From Paramicrosporidium saccamoebae (lineage: Eukaryota > Rozellomycota): DNA of 64,000 nt. A program made the position numbers and the translations under genes. The notes below the pieces were generated by a model that was not told the DNA's origin, searched no databases, and saw only the letters and a list, made by a program, of their open reading frames with translations. The stretch spans positions 3,135 through 67,134 of the forward strand of contig MTSL01000117.1 of NCBI GenBank assembly GCA_002794465.1, written 5' to 3'. Positions 1 through 8,971 of this stretch are shown piece by piece; positions within the stretch are counted from its first letter, which is position 1; each line of letters begins with the position of its first letter.

Positions 1-552
1 TTGTAATTGCATCCCAAATATCCGCCGGCCAAAAAATAATCCCGTACATCGGGATAATCCTTGCGGTCCATTTCTGCCCGCACATTCCATGACATGGTGA
101 TATCTTTTGTAGGGATCATTATGCCAGCTATGCGGGCGAATTCTTCAGAGAAAATGGTCGGAATCTCACTTTGTTTGAACGATTCATCAGGTAACTTGCA
201 GCATCGAAATGCAAAAGCAACTCCATGACCCGGGAGACCGTATGACATACTAAACATCCCATCTTTAAATCTACGATATTAGAACATGCCGACTTTGACA
301 CCTGAGAGCCTGCTCAAACTCACAGTCTTTGAATCTTTCAACGAGCTTATCCATGCGGTCTACTGGGCTATTAGTGCTATCTTCGCTAGCGCCAAGAATC
401 ATTTCCTCCAAGCATTCCAGAGCTCCTTCTACTTCTCCCGGAATGCGAGTGTCCAAGTCAAAGGCACACTCAATCTCATCCACAAATTCCTGTTTCATTT
501 TCTTCCTCTCCGAGACTGCCGGCTCTATCATTTCATCAAAATTTCTCTTCAT
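1..552 (-). CDS. Unrecognised protein, 3' end off the window
   Basis: Two exons: complement(302..552) and complement(1..270), the second running off the window. The 31-nt intron 271-301 (GTGTCA donor, ATCGTAG acceptor, CTAAT branch-like motif) is inferred because removing it keeps the frame open from the ATG at 552 to the edge, about 173 residues. Using the better-looking GTGAGT donor upstream instead gives a stop soon after. The N-terminus is acidic and charged (KKMKQEFVDEIE). The second exon has a denser mix of hydrophobic and aromatic residues (FSMSYGLPGHGVAFAFRC), as in a folded domain. I recognise no family. It lies about 50 bp downstream of another minus-strand gene of unknown role. Confidence that it is a gene is good; no function is assigned. 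Confidence 0.6.
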
Positions 553-601
553 TGCAAAGCACTAACGTTTCTAGTGTTGGACAATACTGTCAACTTTTGT
601 C

Positions 602-1088
602 CTACTTTCTGAAACAGGGTTCATGTTTACACAAAAGGTGCCATCGTGCCTCAGCTGCATCCAATAACATCTCCTCCAAGAATTTGGTCCAATTTATACA
701 GCCTGGCCAAGTATTGGGAAAGACAGTAGGAAGGCTTGATTGTTCTAGATATATTGATACACGTAGCGCACAGGGCGGGTTTTTATTGATTGGACACTGC
801 TCAAAGACGGTCAATTCAGTCTAGACGTTGTTTCTGGTACACGAAAAGATCCACTTGTCCTAGTAAGCGGGTCTTTTCGCGTACCAGAAACAACGTCTCG
901 ATTGAATTGACGGTCTTTCCCACAATTCGTGGTGCTACTTTTACAATGCTTGGGTCAGCCATCAGTTCTTGTATGGCGTCGTCGATGCTCTGGGGCTCGC
1001 AGAGCGCTTTTCCGCGATCTTCATCGTCGCCCTGGATAAGGACCCATAAGAGGGGCGTCTTGTTATCGCTTGATGTATGACGGCTCAT
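602..1088 (-). CDS. Unrecognised 150-aa protein with an intron inside a hairpin
   Basis: Exons complement(855..1088) and complement(602..820). Joining them across a 34-nt intron (821-854, GTGGATC...GTCTAG) gives one 150-residue frame starting at the ATG at 1088. Without splicing the first frame stops at 816. The first exon encodes a mixed alpha/beta-looking segment (TPLLWVLIQGDDEDRG); the second ends in a probable helix (FLEEMLLDAAEARWHLL). I recognise no domain. The intron and the exon just before it are nearly perfect reverse complements of each other (see the repeat at 802-919). The GTG donor is weaker than the usual GTA. Alternative joins using a donor at about 842 also restore the frame, so the exact splice is uncertain. 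Confidence 0.5.
802..919. repeat. Near-perfect inverted repeat spanning an intron
   Basis: The left arm 802-852 and right arm 869-919 match as reverse complements at 45 of 51 positions, separated by a 16-nt loop. The core GTACCAGAAACAACGTCT is identical in both arms. The left arm contains the predicted intron 821-854 of the minus-strand gene; the right arm is coding exon. It could be a fold-back duplication that created the intron, a functional RNA hairpin, or an amplification or assembly chimera. The six mismatches argue against a very recent artefact. Confidence 0.85.
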
Positions 1089-1424
1089 CGTTTTAGCGGT
1101 TTCTTATCCCCCAGCGAGTCTTTTTATACTCGAGCCGTTGCTTAATTAAAAGATCGGATCTTGAAATGTAAGATCGATGCAGGAAACATTTGACAGCATC
1201 CGCTTATGATTGGTGAATCCCATCCAGGCCATCAGATCGATGATGGGCGGCCGATCAAGCCACTCTTTTCTATTCACTAACCAGATATATCCGCTATACC
1301 ATAGTCTCCCGTGAGATAGTGTAGCTACGGGTCAGGGATACCAATAAAGGGCCTGTTAAACAGCATCCACTTATTACTGGCGAGTCCAACCAAGGTAGCG
1401 GCCCGGCAGGCCAGTTTGGTTATA
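1089..1424. other. Intergenic, no gene seen
   Basis: This 336-bp gap lies between two minus-strand genes. It holds a loose duplication: about 37 nt starting ACAGCATCC at about 1192 recur in diverged form at about 1360 (ACAGCATCCACTTATT). A TGATTGG (CCAAT-box type) motif lies near 1207. It probably contains the promoter of the gene starting at 1088. Confidence 0.4.
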
Positions 1425-1724
1425 TTAAGACTGGCTACCTATAAAGGAGCCATATACTTTAATAAGCGATAGCTCACCCATCAAAAGGGTCTTTAACTCT
1501 AACCTCACACCTGTTAATTTATTTATACTTTGGTCAGCTGGATCTTTCGTGTAATGAGATCTTGTGATAAAAAGCTGCATGTTGTTCATGGTCACGGTTG
1601 GTCCGTTATACACCAACTCGAACTGTTGCAGTGACAATTTAAACATGCTCCGGAACGCTGTAACGGGCTCTAAAGCCTTGTCGGGAATGGCGTCACAAAC
1701 GGGATTTAACAAGTTCAACAGCAT
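1425..1724 (-). CDS. Unrecognised 99-aa frame; possibly 3' exons of the BuGZ gene
   Basis: An ATG-initiated frame of 99 residues (MLLNLLNPVCDAIPDKALEP at the start). No family is recognised. The sequence between it and the zinc-finger gene upstream (1725-1844) can be read in the same frame as an extra short exon (SKVIVLCNKALMS) if a GTGTAG...CTGTAG intron just before the BuGZ stop and a 36- or 39-nt intron at about 1728-1766 are removed. It may therefore be the C-terminal part of the preceding gene rather than a separate gene. The antisense strand is also open over this stretch, which lowers confidence. A transcript read would decide. Confidence 0.3.
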   Translation of the reverse strand: MLLNLLNPVCDAIPDKALEPVTAFRSMFKLSLQQFELVYNGPTVTMNNMQLFITRSHYTKDPADQSINKLTGVRLELKTLLMGELSLIKVYGSFIGSQS

Positions 1725-1844
1725 GAATCTAAAACAAAGCTTCGGCTATCTTTTCTCATCCCACGACATCAATGCTTTGTTGCACAAGACTATGACTTTA
1801 CTAAACTACAGTTTGTATCTCTTTAACTCGGCCCGTTTCTCTTC

Positions 1845-2627
1845 CTACACATCAACACCTATGAAAGAACGTACCACAGAGATGACCAGATCTGGCGAGA
1901 CGATGACGGCGCCGGGAATACTCTTTCCGTTCGAATCACATGACGGAGGCACCACAATATTATCAAAAGAACCACCCATAACTACCGGAACATTGTCAGA
2001 GACCGAGTCTGCTAGACCGACACTGGCACTGGCGCCTATTGTCTCCGAACTGGTACTAGCACCAGCACTGACACTCCTCGTCCTCTCTCCCAACATACCG
2101 TTTGACATGGACGGATATGCTGCGTAGAAGGGTTGGAGGGGGGGTGAGAATATGGCGGGTGCTGCTATCACTGGACCTGATGCAACGGTTGGCACGCTGG
2201 GCAGCACCGGCGATACTGGCAGTGGCGAGTATACTTGCAGGTCGGGTCCTTCTGGTACGGACGACTTTTGCGCCGCCAGCAACGGCAGCAGTCCGCCGTC
2301 TGTCACTCGGATGCGTTTGTATGCCACCATGGGCTGCTTGGTCCGGTGTCGGTGCAGGTCCTCTGGCGGCACACCCTCCATCCCAAAAATCTCCACCTCG
2401 GGCGTGTCGTGTCCCTCCACCGCATTGGGTACCACCGAAATGTTCTCCTTGTGGATTTGCGCAACGTGTATAACTAGACCAGAGGCAGAGTTAAGTTTCT
2501 TATGGCAGTACATGCATTTAAAGTGCTTGGCTTTCTGGTGCGTGATGAGGATTTTCTCGTCATCAAACTCGCGGTCACAATACCAACACCATGGCTTGTG
2601 CGATACGTGCTTCCTCTTCTTGGTCAT
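1845..2627 (-). CDS. BuGZ/ZNF207-type C2H2 zinc-finger protein
   Basis: 260 residues, single exon, ATG at 2627. The first 100 residues match the BuGZ/ZNF207 family: a basic start, KPWCWYCDREFDDEKILITH, then HQKAKHFKCMYCHKKL and a second finger ending HVAQIHK, followed by VPNA and IFGMEGVPPEDL, the family's conserved post-finger block. In animals BuGZ binds microtubules and the checkpoint protein Bub3 and supports kinetochore function; related proteins also act in splicing. The C-terminal part here is Pro/Ser/Val-rich and probably disordered. I see no clear GLEBS (Bub3-binding) motif in the annotated frame, although more exons may follow (1425-1724). Its presence alongside SKA1 is in keeping with a metazoan-like kinetochore toolkit. 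Confidence 0.85.
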   Translation of the reverse strand: MTKKRKHVSHKPWCWYCDREFDDEKILITHQKAKHFKCMYCHKKLNSASGLVIHVAQIHKENISVVPNAVEGHDTPEVEIFGMEGVPPEDLHRHRTKQPMVAYKRIRVTDGGLLPLLAAQKSSVPEGPDLQVYSPLPVSPVLPSVPTVASGPVIAAPAIFSPPLQPFYAAYPSMSNGMLGERTRSVSAGASTSSETIGASASVGLADSVSDNVPVVMGGSFDNIVVPPSCDSNGKSIPGAVIVSPDLVISVVRSFIGVDV

Positions 2628-2915
2628 TTAACTACAGTAGAATGTACAGTTGATGTGGTGACTAAGGCAGCGTTGCTATCCAGTCCAGGGTGCCCGCCTT
2701 TTGCATGATTGTCACAACCTGAGCATTAATAACTGCAATACAAGATTCGTCGATGACTCCAAATTAGATGACGATTCCAAACCAAACGGCTATTCCAATC
2801 CAGACGTCTACCCCCACCCAGGCCCGCTAGTCTGATCCGCCTTACTGAGAACGCTACCTACAAATGCACCACATCATTTAATAAAGCAATCTTTTCGGTT
2901 CACTGGCAATACCAT

Positions 2916-4402
2916 TTAAGAATAGAATGCAAACGGGGTAACATAGTCAACAATCTTTTTTCGCAACGATGCAAGTGCAGGGAAGGCATCATAGGTCAGG
3001 GTAGTCTTAAAGTCCGCCATAGACTTGCTTGGCAGCTGCTCCTGAATCCTGCTGGTCAGTTCGATTGCCTCGCAGAGAACATCAGCAGCCCATTCAAAGT
3101 CAGTCGTGTCAAATCCGCGGGTAGTCATTGCCGGTGTCCCGATCCGCAGTCCCGATGGCTTCATGGCACTCTTGTCGCCAGGAATTGTGTTCTTGTTGGC
3201 AGCAATGTTCATCATTTCCAAAACTCGCTCCAGACGAGCTCCGTCGATACCCCGTCGGGAGAGATCCAATAGTAAAAGATGGGTATCGCTTCCTCCTGAT
3301 ACCAATCTGACTCCTTGACTCAGCAAACGAGCGGCCAACGCCTGACAGTTGTCAACAACTCGTTGTTGATAATCCTTGAATTCCAGAGTCGTGGCCTACT
3401 ATTAGAACCGCGTCTTTTGTACCTGATGGAGAGCGACTGCCAGAGCTGCGATTGTATGATTATGGGGGCCGCCTTGGTGTCCTGGAAACACAGCTTTGTT
3501 GATCAAATCTCCCACATTACCCGTCTCGCCGACATCACGACGAGGCTTACTTCCCTGTCGGTAAAATATCATTGCTGCTCTCGGACCTCGGAGAGATTTG
3601 TGGGTAGTTGTAGTTACCACATCGGCATGTGCAAATGGATCTGGTATCACTCCGGCTGCCATCGTCCCCGACCAATGTGAAATATCGGCCATCAAATACG
3701 CGTTTGTCGAATCGGCAACCTACACACAGTCGGCTACAACTCTGCATTTACCTTTCGCATCTTTTCATAGTCGATGAGACGGGGATACGAGCTTGCCCCT
3801 GCAATCAGCAGCTTTGGTCGGACTATTCCCACCAATTCTTGCAACTTTTCATAATCGATCAAACCAGTCTCCTGGTCTACACCGTATGCAAACGTCTCAA
3901 AAAACTTTGACACTGCCGATACTTTTCTCGTGTCAGTCTGGTATCCATGTGACAAGTGTCCGCCGTGTGGTAAATCCAATCCCATGATTCGATCATGTGG
4001 TCGGAGGAGCGCGCTATATACATACATGTTTGCGGGTGAGCCGGAGAGTGGCTGTACATTGACTCCCCACTCATCGGGCGAGAGTCGGAATGCCGAAAGG
4101 GCACGTCGTTGACATAGTAGTTCCGCACGGTCAATATGCTCATTCCCACCATAGTAGCGGGCACCAGGATAGCCTTCCGAGTACTTGTTCTGCATTACCG
4201 AGCCACTAGCCTCCATAACAGACCGAGAGGTAAAATTTTCAGAGGGTATCAACACCAAGGACTCTTTCTGTCTGCTTTGTTCTGTATCTATAATTTCTCT
4301 CACTTCTGGGTCCATCTCCGCCAGCGGAGCATTCAGGATGCAAAGATGCCTAACATGGTGCGCAGAGGGATTTACTGGCCGACGCACTAGGAAGCGGAGC
4401 AT
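2916..4402 (-). CDS. Serine hydroxymethyltransferase
   Basis: Three exons: complement(3752..4402), (3423..3719) and (2916..3395). The 32- and 27-nt introns were placed by family alignment ([15 protein letters not shown] and [14 protein letters not shown]). The product is 475 residues, normal for eukaryotic SHMT. It interconverts serine and glycine with tetrahydrofolate, feeding one-carbon units to nucleotide synthesis. The PLP-lysine motif is clear ([14 protein letters not shown]), as are [19 protein letters not shown], the substrate-loop region and GHQGGPH. The N-terminus before the catalytic domain (about 30 residues, starting MLRFLVRRP) is Arg-rich and without acidic residues at first, suggesting a mitochondrial presequence; a shorter cytosolic form from an internal Met is possible. 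The usual LADMAHISG block reads MADISHWSG, retaining Asp and His. The start is 31 bp from the divergent SKA1 gene. Confidence 0.95.
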
Positions 4403-4433
4403 GAGAGCAAATTTGATTGGCGGGAACACTTCA

Positions 4434-5281
4434 ATGGCTATGGCAGAGATTCTCTCGTCCTTGGCTCACCGTCTCAACAGCTTGAACATTCAATTAGTGG
4501 CCGATGGCTGTGGTATTGCTTTGGAAGGTTAATTGGAGTGTATAGCTGATGCGGAAATTGAGCAACTTGCAACGACAATTGCTGGCCTGAAGGAGAACAT
4601 GGCCAAATGCCACAGCTCTATGACACTGGAAATGGAACGTCTCGATGCTGCCAAGGTATCGCGACGGATATTCCTGATTGTCTGTAGGAGACTTGTACAC
4701 AAATTTTGACAGCAGTAGAGGGCAGCCAAAGGACAGAATCGCGTCCCGACCCTGTCCCGCTCCCAACCCTCCCCGACATCAACGAAGACGAATTCAGTAC
4801 TGTCCCCAAGTACATGAAAGGCCGTCTCACTCTCGACAAGATCAACAACGGGGTAGAATTCCTCAACAAGGTGCTCACCGACAAATACATTCTTCTTCGC
4901 CAGAACCCGGCAAAAATGTCCGTCGACCAACGACAGAGATTCTACGTACACTTTCTCATCGTTGTCATCACGGTATAGGAGCTGAGGGACAGCGAGTGCG
5001 ATGAAGTTGTGGGACGGATCTTTGTGACAGAGAGTGATCTGAAGGCAGGGATGGCGGTAAAGGGCGCGACGGGCTTCAAACTGGACTCGACAGGACGGGC
5101 CATTTTGGCAATTTTGAGACACTTGGGACGGATGAAAGAGTTACGCACGAATGGAGTTATACGGTTTGTAGTTACTCAGTAAACCATTGTTTATCCCTCT
5201 GTTGCGATTAGATGGGATGATGCGGAAACGGACTTGATCAGCAGTGCGAGAGCAGCGTTTATAGTAAGGACCTTTTATTAG
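4434..5281 (+). CDS. SKA1: SKA1, spindle and kinetochore-associated protein 1
   Basis: Five exons: 4434-4512, 4546-4655, 4688-4945, 4979-5163 and 5212-5281, with introns of 33, 32, 33 and 48 nt; 233 residues. An N-terminal coiled coil ([15 protein letters not shown], then a long Glu/Lys/Leu helix) is followed by the SKA1 microtubule-binding winged-helix signature [15 protein letters not shown], then FVTESDLK and [19 protein letters not shown], which align with human SKA1 through its conserved C-terminus. SKA couples kinetochores to depolymerising microtubules; most fungi use the DAM1/DASH ring instead. A Dikarya-like origin is therefore unlikely. The first intron could also be read as 18 nt (4528-4545) in the same frame; I prefer 33 nt because it matches the other introns here. 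The last codons are less certain, since a possible 18-nt intron overlaps the stop. Confidence 0.9.
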
Positions 5282-5385
5282 AATTTTAATCTGCAAATCA
5301 CAACAGATCCTCCACCTCTGATTTGTAAATGTACCTTTTCATGATATACTTTTTCATGGTGTATATTCTGATAAGAGACCCCTGA

Positions 5386-7518
5386 CTAGATAGAGATGAA
5401 ATTATCGCGCGTCTTGCTCTCATCTAGCTCTTTAAACTTGGCAATCGCGTCGTCAATAGACAAGAGAACATCATTTCCGTCTTTGGAGGCTTTCCTAATG
5501 TTGATCATCCGAGTCTCGGCTTCCTTTCCACCCACCACACAAATAAAGGTGTAATGATTGACTTCAGCATTGCGGATCTTCTTATTCAGCGTCAAATCTG
5601 ACAGATCGGCATCGACATGGAATCCAGCAGAGTGGAGAGCAGTCTGGACCTCTCCAGCGTATTCATCATAGGCATGGGATACTGGAACGACGGCAATTTG
5701 GCGGGGCGAGATCCAGAAGGGCCAGTTTTGCGCAAAATTCTCAGTCAAAATGGCAAACATGCGCTCAATCGAACCAAGCACAGCGCGATGGATGATAACT
5801 GGCCGTTGCTTAATATCACTGGCGGCATCGCCCTCTCCTTGGGATCCAGTGCGATATTCGAGATTAAACCGGGTTGGGAGCTGATAGTCCAGCTGGATAG
5901 TGGCGCATTGGTGCCGCTTGCGATGAGCGTCTTGGATGGTAATGTCAATCTTGGGGCCGTAGAAGGCGCCATCCCCTGGATTCAACTCCCACCGATGTCC
6001 AGATGCATTCAGAGCATCAGTCAATTGACGTTCAGCTTCATCCCACACTGCAACTTCACCAAGATACTTTTCAGGTCGAGTACTCAGCTTCATGTTGAAT
6101 GTGAAGCCAAAGATTCCATAGACAGATTCCAAGAATGAAATGCAGCCGTTAATCTCTTCCTTGATTTGGTCATTTCGACAAAAGATGTGCGCATCGTCCT
6201 GTTGGAAACGACGGACACGGGTGAGACCAGTCAAAGCGCCAGAGAGCTCATTCCGGTGCAAGACACCAAAATCAGCAAATCGGATGGGAAGTTCACGGTA
6301 TGAGCGTTCACGATGAGCAAACATTAGACAATGACCGGGACAGTTCATTGGCTTCAAGGCCCAAGGCTCCTTTTCGACTTCAAAGGTGAACATGTCATCG
6401 CGATAATTCTCCCAATGCCCAGACGTCTTCCAAAGGGCCGCGTTAAACATGTTTGGAGAGATGACTTCAGAGAATCCACGCTTGCGGTACTCGCTACGGA
6501 TAAACTCGACCAGACGATTGTGGATTCTGGTGCCGTGGGGAAGGAAAAAGGCTGATCCGGGGGAGAGCTCGTGGAAGAAGAAGAGTTGTTGATCTTTTCC
6601 AACCTTGCGATGGTCGCGCTTATCGGCTTCCTCCAAGAACTTTAAGTGTTCCTTCATCTGGAGGGTATCTGGGAACGAGACACCGTAGATGCGTTGGAGG
6701 GAGGCGTTATTCGCATCGCCAAGAAAGTAGCTGCTGCTATTTTTCATCACTTTAAAGGCCTTGATGCGGCCCGTGTGGGGAATATGTGGTCCACGACATA
6801 GATCAATCAACGGTCCACAGCGATATACCGTCGACTTGGTCCCATCGGGAATCTTGTCGTTAATAAAATGAATTTTAAACGGATTGTGTTTGAACATTTC
6901 CAGCAACTTTTCCTTGCTCATCTCCAACCGTTCAAATTTCTGACGATCCTTGACAATGGATTTGGCTAATGTCTCGAGAGCGGGATAGTCGGATTGCGTG
7001 ACCGCGCGTCCTGCCGTGTCCATTTCGTAGTAGAATCCGTCCTCCACCGGCGGTCCTAGGCACAAGTGGCAGGCGTAGTGTCCCTCGCAGGCCTCGCCGA
7101 GAACGTGGGCACTGGAATGCCAAAAGACTTGTCGTCCCTCTTCATTGTCAAAGTCGAGCAGCTCAAGAGTACAATTCCCTTCCAACGGACGGCCAGTATC
7201 CCATAACTCGCCATTGACCTTGGCAATGACCAGACGATCGGCCAAAGCCTTTTCAAGGGAAATGGCAACCTCCATGGGCGTAGTCTTCCATGCATTACCC
7301 TCGACATTTCTTCCATCAGCTAAGGTAACCTGGATAGGCACTACAGGCTGCTGCAAGACCCATGCATCATATTGTGCCTTGAGTTCATCGAACATTTGGA
7401 TACGATGTTGCACATACCCGGGCTTGGGTGCCTCTAAAGGGTAACCAGATGCCAGCATTGGGTTTTTCTTTTCTTTCAAATTCATGTCAGCGACTTGTGT
7501 CGATAACTCGCTTGCCAT
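5386..7518 (-). CDS. Threonyl-tRNA synthetase
   Basis: 710 residues, single exon. The ATG at 7518 was chosen because the 18 in-frame codons upstream contain no ATG. Domain order is that of eukaryotic ThrRS: TGS domain (about 60-120); editing domain with [12 protein letters not shown] and [12 protein letters not shown]; class II catalytic core with [10 protein letters not shown] (zinc Cys) and motif 2 [13 protein letters not shown]; and a C-terminal anticodon-binding domain (about 600-700, starting [13 protein letters not shown]). It attaches threonine to tRNA(Thr) and clears mis-attached serine. No mitochondrial extension is obvious, but a single gene may serve both compartments. It is convergent with SKA1, with 104 bp between the stops. 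Confidence 0.97.
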   Translation of the reverse strand: MASELSTQVADMNLKEKKNPMLASGYPLEAPKPGYVQHRIQMFDELKAQYDAWVLQQPVVPIQVTLADGRNVEGNAWKTTPMEVAISLEKALADRLVIAKVNGELWDTGRPLEGNCTLELLDFDNEEGRQVFWHSSAHVLGEACEGHYACHLCLGPPVEDGFYYEMDTAGRAVTQSDYPALETLAKSIVKDRQKFERLEMSKEKLLEMFKHNPFKIHFINDKIPDGTKSTVYRCGPLIDLCRGPHIPHTGRIKAFKVMKNSSSYFLGDANNASLQRIYGVSFPDTLQMKEHLKFLEEADKRDHRKVGKDQQLFFFHELSPGSAFFLPHGTRIHNRLVEFIRSEYRKRGFSEVISPNMFNAALWKTSGHWENYRDDMFTFEVEKEPWALKPMNCPGHCLMFAHRERSYRELPIRFADFGVLHRNELSGALTGLTRVRRFQQDDAHIFCRNDQIKEEINGCISFLESVYGIFGFTFNMKLSTRPEKYLGEVAVWDEAERQLTDALNASGHRWELNPGDGAFYGPKIDITIQDAHRKRHQCATIQLDYQLPTRFNLEYRTGSQGEGDAASDIKQRPVIIHRAVLGSIERMFAILTENFAQNWPFWISPRQIAVVPVSHAYDEYAGEVQTALHSAGFHVDADLSDLTLNKKIRNAEVNHYTFICVVGGKEAETRMINIRKASKDGNDVLLSIDDAIAKFKELDESKTRDNFISI

Positions 7519-7975
7519 TCTTGGGTGGATTGGAAAGAGTACGGTGGACAGACGACTTTTTAAAAAAGACAAAGGACCACCAAAAAGACGCTGGAACTTT
7601 GACGTGGTGAGACGCTAATCCCCTGGTCAGGGCATGGTGTCCTTTATGCAACACACTTATGACTCATCATTGTGTGGACGAGCAAGCCCACCGCTATGAC
7701 CAATTGGCTAAAGCTTGTGTATCTAAAAATGCTTACGATGGATGAGTCATCAAGTCAGCTGTCTTGCTATTGGGCCATCCTGTCAGCCAACTATCCAGCC
7801 AAAGTGTTTTCTGCTGCTCGGATTTATCCAAGTGTGCACAGGACATGTAAATGTGTATTAATAAACACTTGCACCACAGCATCTTGGTAAAACATTCATA
7901 TTTGTACAATTTTTGCGCGTGCTGCTAACAAATGGGAAACCGGGGTATCGGCCACCCTCGACACCCCCTCGGATA
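7519..7975. other. Divergent promoter region, no gene seen
   Basis: 457 bp between the starts of ThrRS (minus) and RPS18 (plus). It is pyrimidine/purine mixed, with a few CCAAT-like words (for example GACCAATTGG near 7698). No convincing open frame or RNA gene was found. Confidence 0.4.
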
Positions 7976-8483
7976 ATGGTACCTTGACCCATATATTCCT
8001 CATCCATCCATTTAGTCTGTAAACGTCCCCGAGAAGGCCGGCTTCCAGCACATTCTCCGTCTCCTCAACACCAACGTTGACGGTCGCCAGAAGGTCATGT
8101 TTGCCCTTACTGCCATCAAGGGTTGCGGTCGCCGCTACGCTGGCCTCGTCTGCCGCAAGGCCGAGGTGGACCTGAACAAGCGCGCTGGTGAGCTCGACCA
8201 GGTTGAGTTGGAGCGCATCATCACCATCATGCAGAACCCCAAGAACTACAAGATCCCCGATTGGTTCCTCAATCGTCAAAAGGACCACAAGGACGGAAAG
8301 TTCTCCCAGCTGTTGTCGAACAACTTGGATAACAAGCTTCGTGAGGATTTGGAGTACATGAAGAAGATTCGCGTGCATCGTGGACTTCGTCACTCTTGGG
8401 GTCTGCGTGTGCGCGGTCAGCACACCAAGACTACTGGTCGTCGCGGACGCACTATGGGTGTGTCCAAGAAGCGTGGAGGCTAA
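7976..8483 (+). CDS. RPS18: 40S ribosomal protein S18 (uS13)
   Basis: Exon 1 is just the ATG (7976-7978); a 37-nt intron (7979-8015) precedes exon 2 (8016-8483). The product is 156 residues, beginning [20 protein letters not shown] as in eukaryotic S18. Later blocks [23 protein letters not shown] and the C-terminal [17 protein letters not shown] are diagnostic. It sits in the head of the small subunit near the P-site tRNA and the bridge to the large subunit. The frame cannot start correctly without the splice, so the one-codon first exon is well supported. AATAAA follows the stop at 8522. Confidence 0.97.
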
Positions 8484-8521
8484 TCTCTGGTTTCGTCCTG
8501 GATATATAAATGGAACTATGC

Positions 8522-8527
8522 AATAAA
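8522..8527 (+). terminator. Probable poly(A) signal of RPS18
   Basis: AATAAA, 39 nt after the RPS18 stop codon. The same hexamer follows several other plus-strand genes in the window at short distance, which supports it as the local 3'-end signal. Confidence 0.6.
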
Positions 8528-8542
8528 TTCAATATTGAGAGC

Positions 8543-8674
8543 TATGCGGTAAATCCACGGGTACTATATGCAGTAAATTCTCGGGCACTATGTAGTAAAT
8601 TCTCGGGCACTATATGCAGTAAATTCTCGGGCACTATATGCAGGAAATTCCCGAGGACTATGCAGTAAATTTAT
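8543..8674. repeat. 24-nt minisatellite, about 5.5 units
   Basis: Tandem units of TATGCAGTAAATTCTCGGGC plus ACTA (24 nt; one unit 22 nt) run from 8543 to about 8674, with the outer units more diverged. Intergenic, between the 3' ends of RPS18 and the AAA-ATPase gene. No coding role is evident. Confidence 0.85.
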
Positions 8675-8834
8675 CGTATTGCTCATCCCATCTTCAAGAT
8701 CACCTGTATATATATGAATGGAACTGTCGGACGGTTTCCGCTTATGATTGGCGTACTCCCCATAAGATATTAAGTATGACTCCACCGACTTTAATGGCTT
8801 GCTTTAGTTTTTCAACAGAATCTATGCGATAGAT

Positions 8835-8960
8835 CCATTACTACCCACACCATAGTCACTATGCAGTAGATTCCCCATTACTCACACTATGGTCACTGCT
8901 ACTCACACTATGGTCACTGCTACTCACACCATGGTCACTATTACTCATATCATAGTCAAG
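8835..8960. repeat. 21-nt minisatellite, about 5 units
   Basis: Units resembling GCTACTCACACTATGGTCACT (21 nt) are repeated about five times, ending just before the AAA-protein stop at 8972. The word TATGCAGTA is shared with the array at 8543, so the two arrays may have a common origin. Confidence 0.75.
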
Positions 8961-8971
8961 ATCAATGTCTA

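Noticed and set aside
1564-2127. Long plus-strand frame opposite the BuGZ gene
   Set aside because: It is antisense to a recognised zinc-finger gene and lacks motifs.
4528-4545. An 18-nt intron in SKA1, and similar 18-21-nt ones in SLP2 (52466-52483) and eIF2B gamma (27824-27844)
   Set aside because: Longer introns of 29-33 nt with GTA donors keep or restore the conserved frame in each case and match the rest of the window; in SLP2 the 18-nt choice breaks the frame.
8588-8785. Frame with REFTAYSA repeats on the minus strand
   Set aside because: It is a translation of the 24-nt minisatellite; one unit of 22 nt breaks the frame and there is no ATG context.
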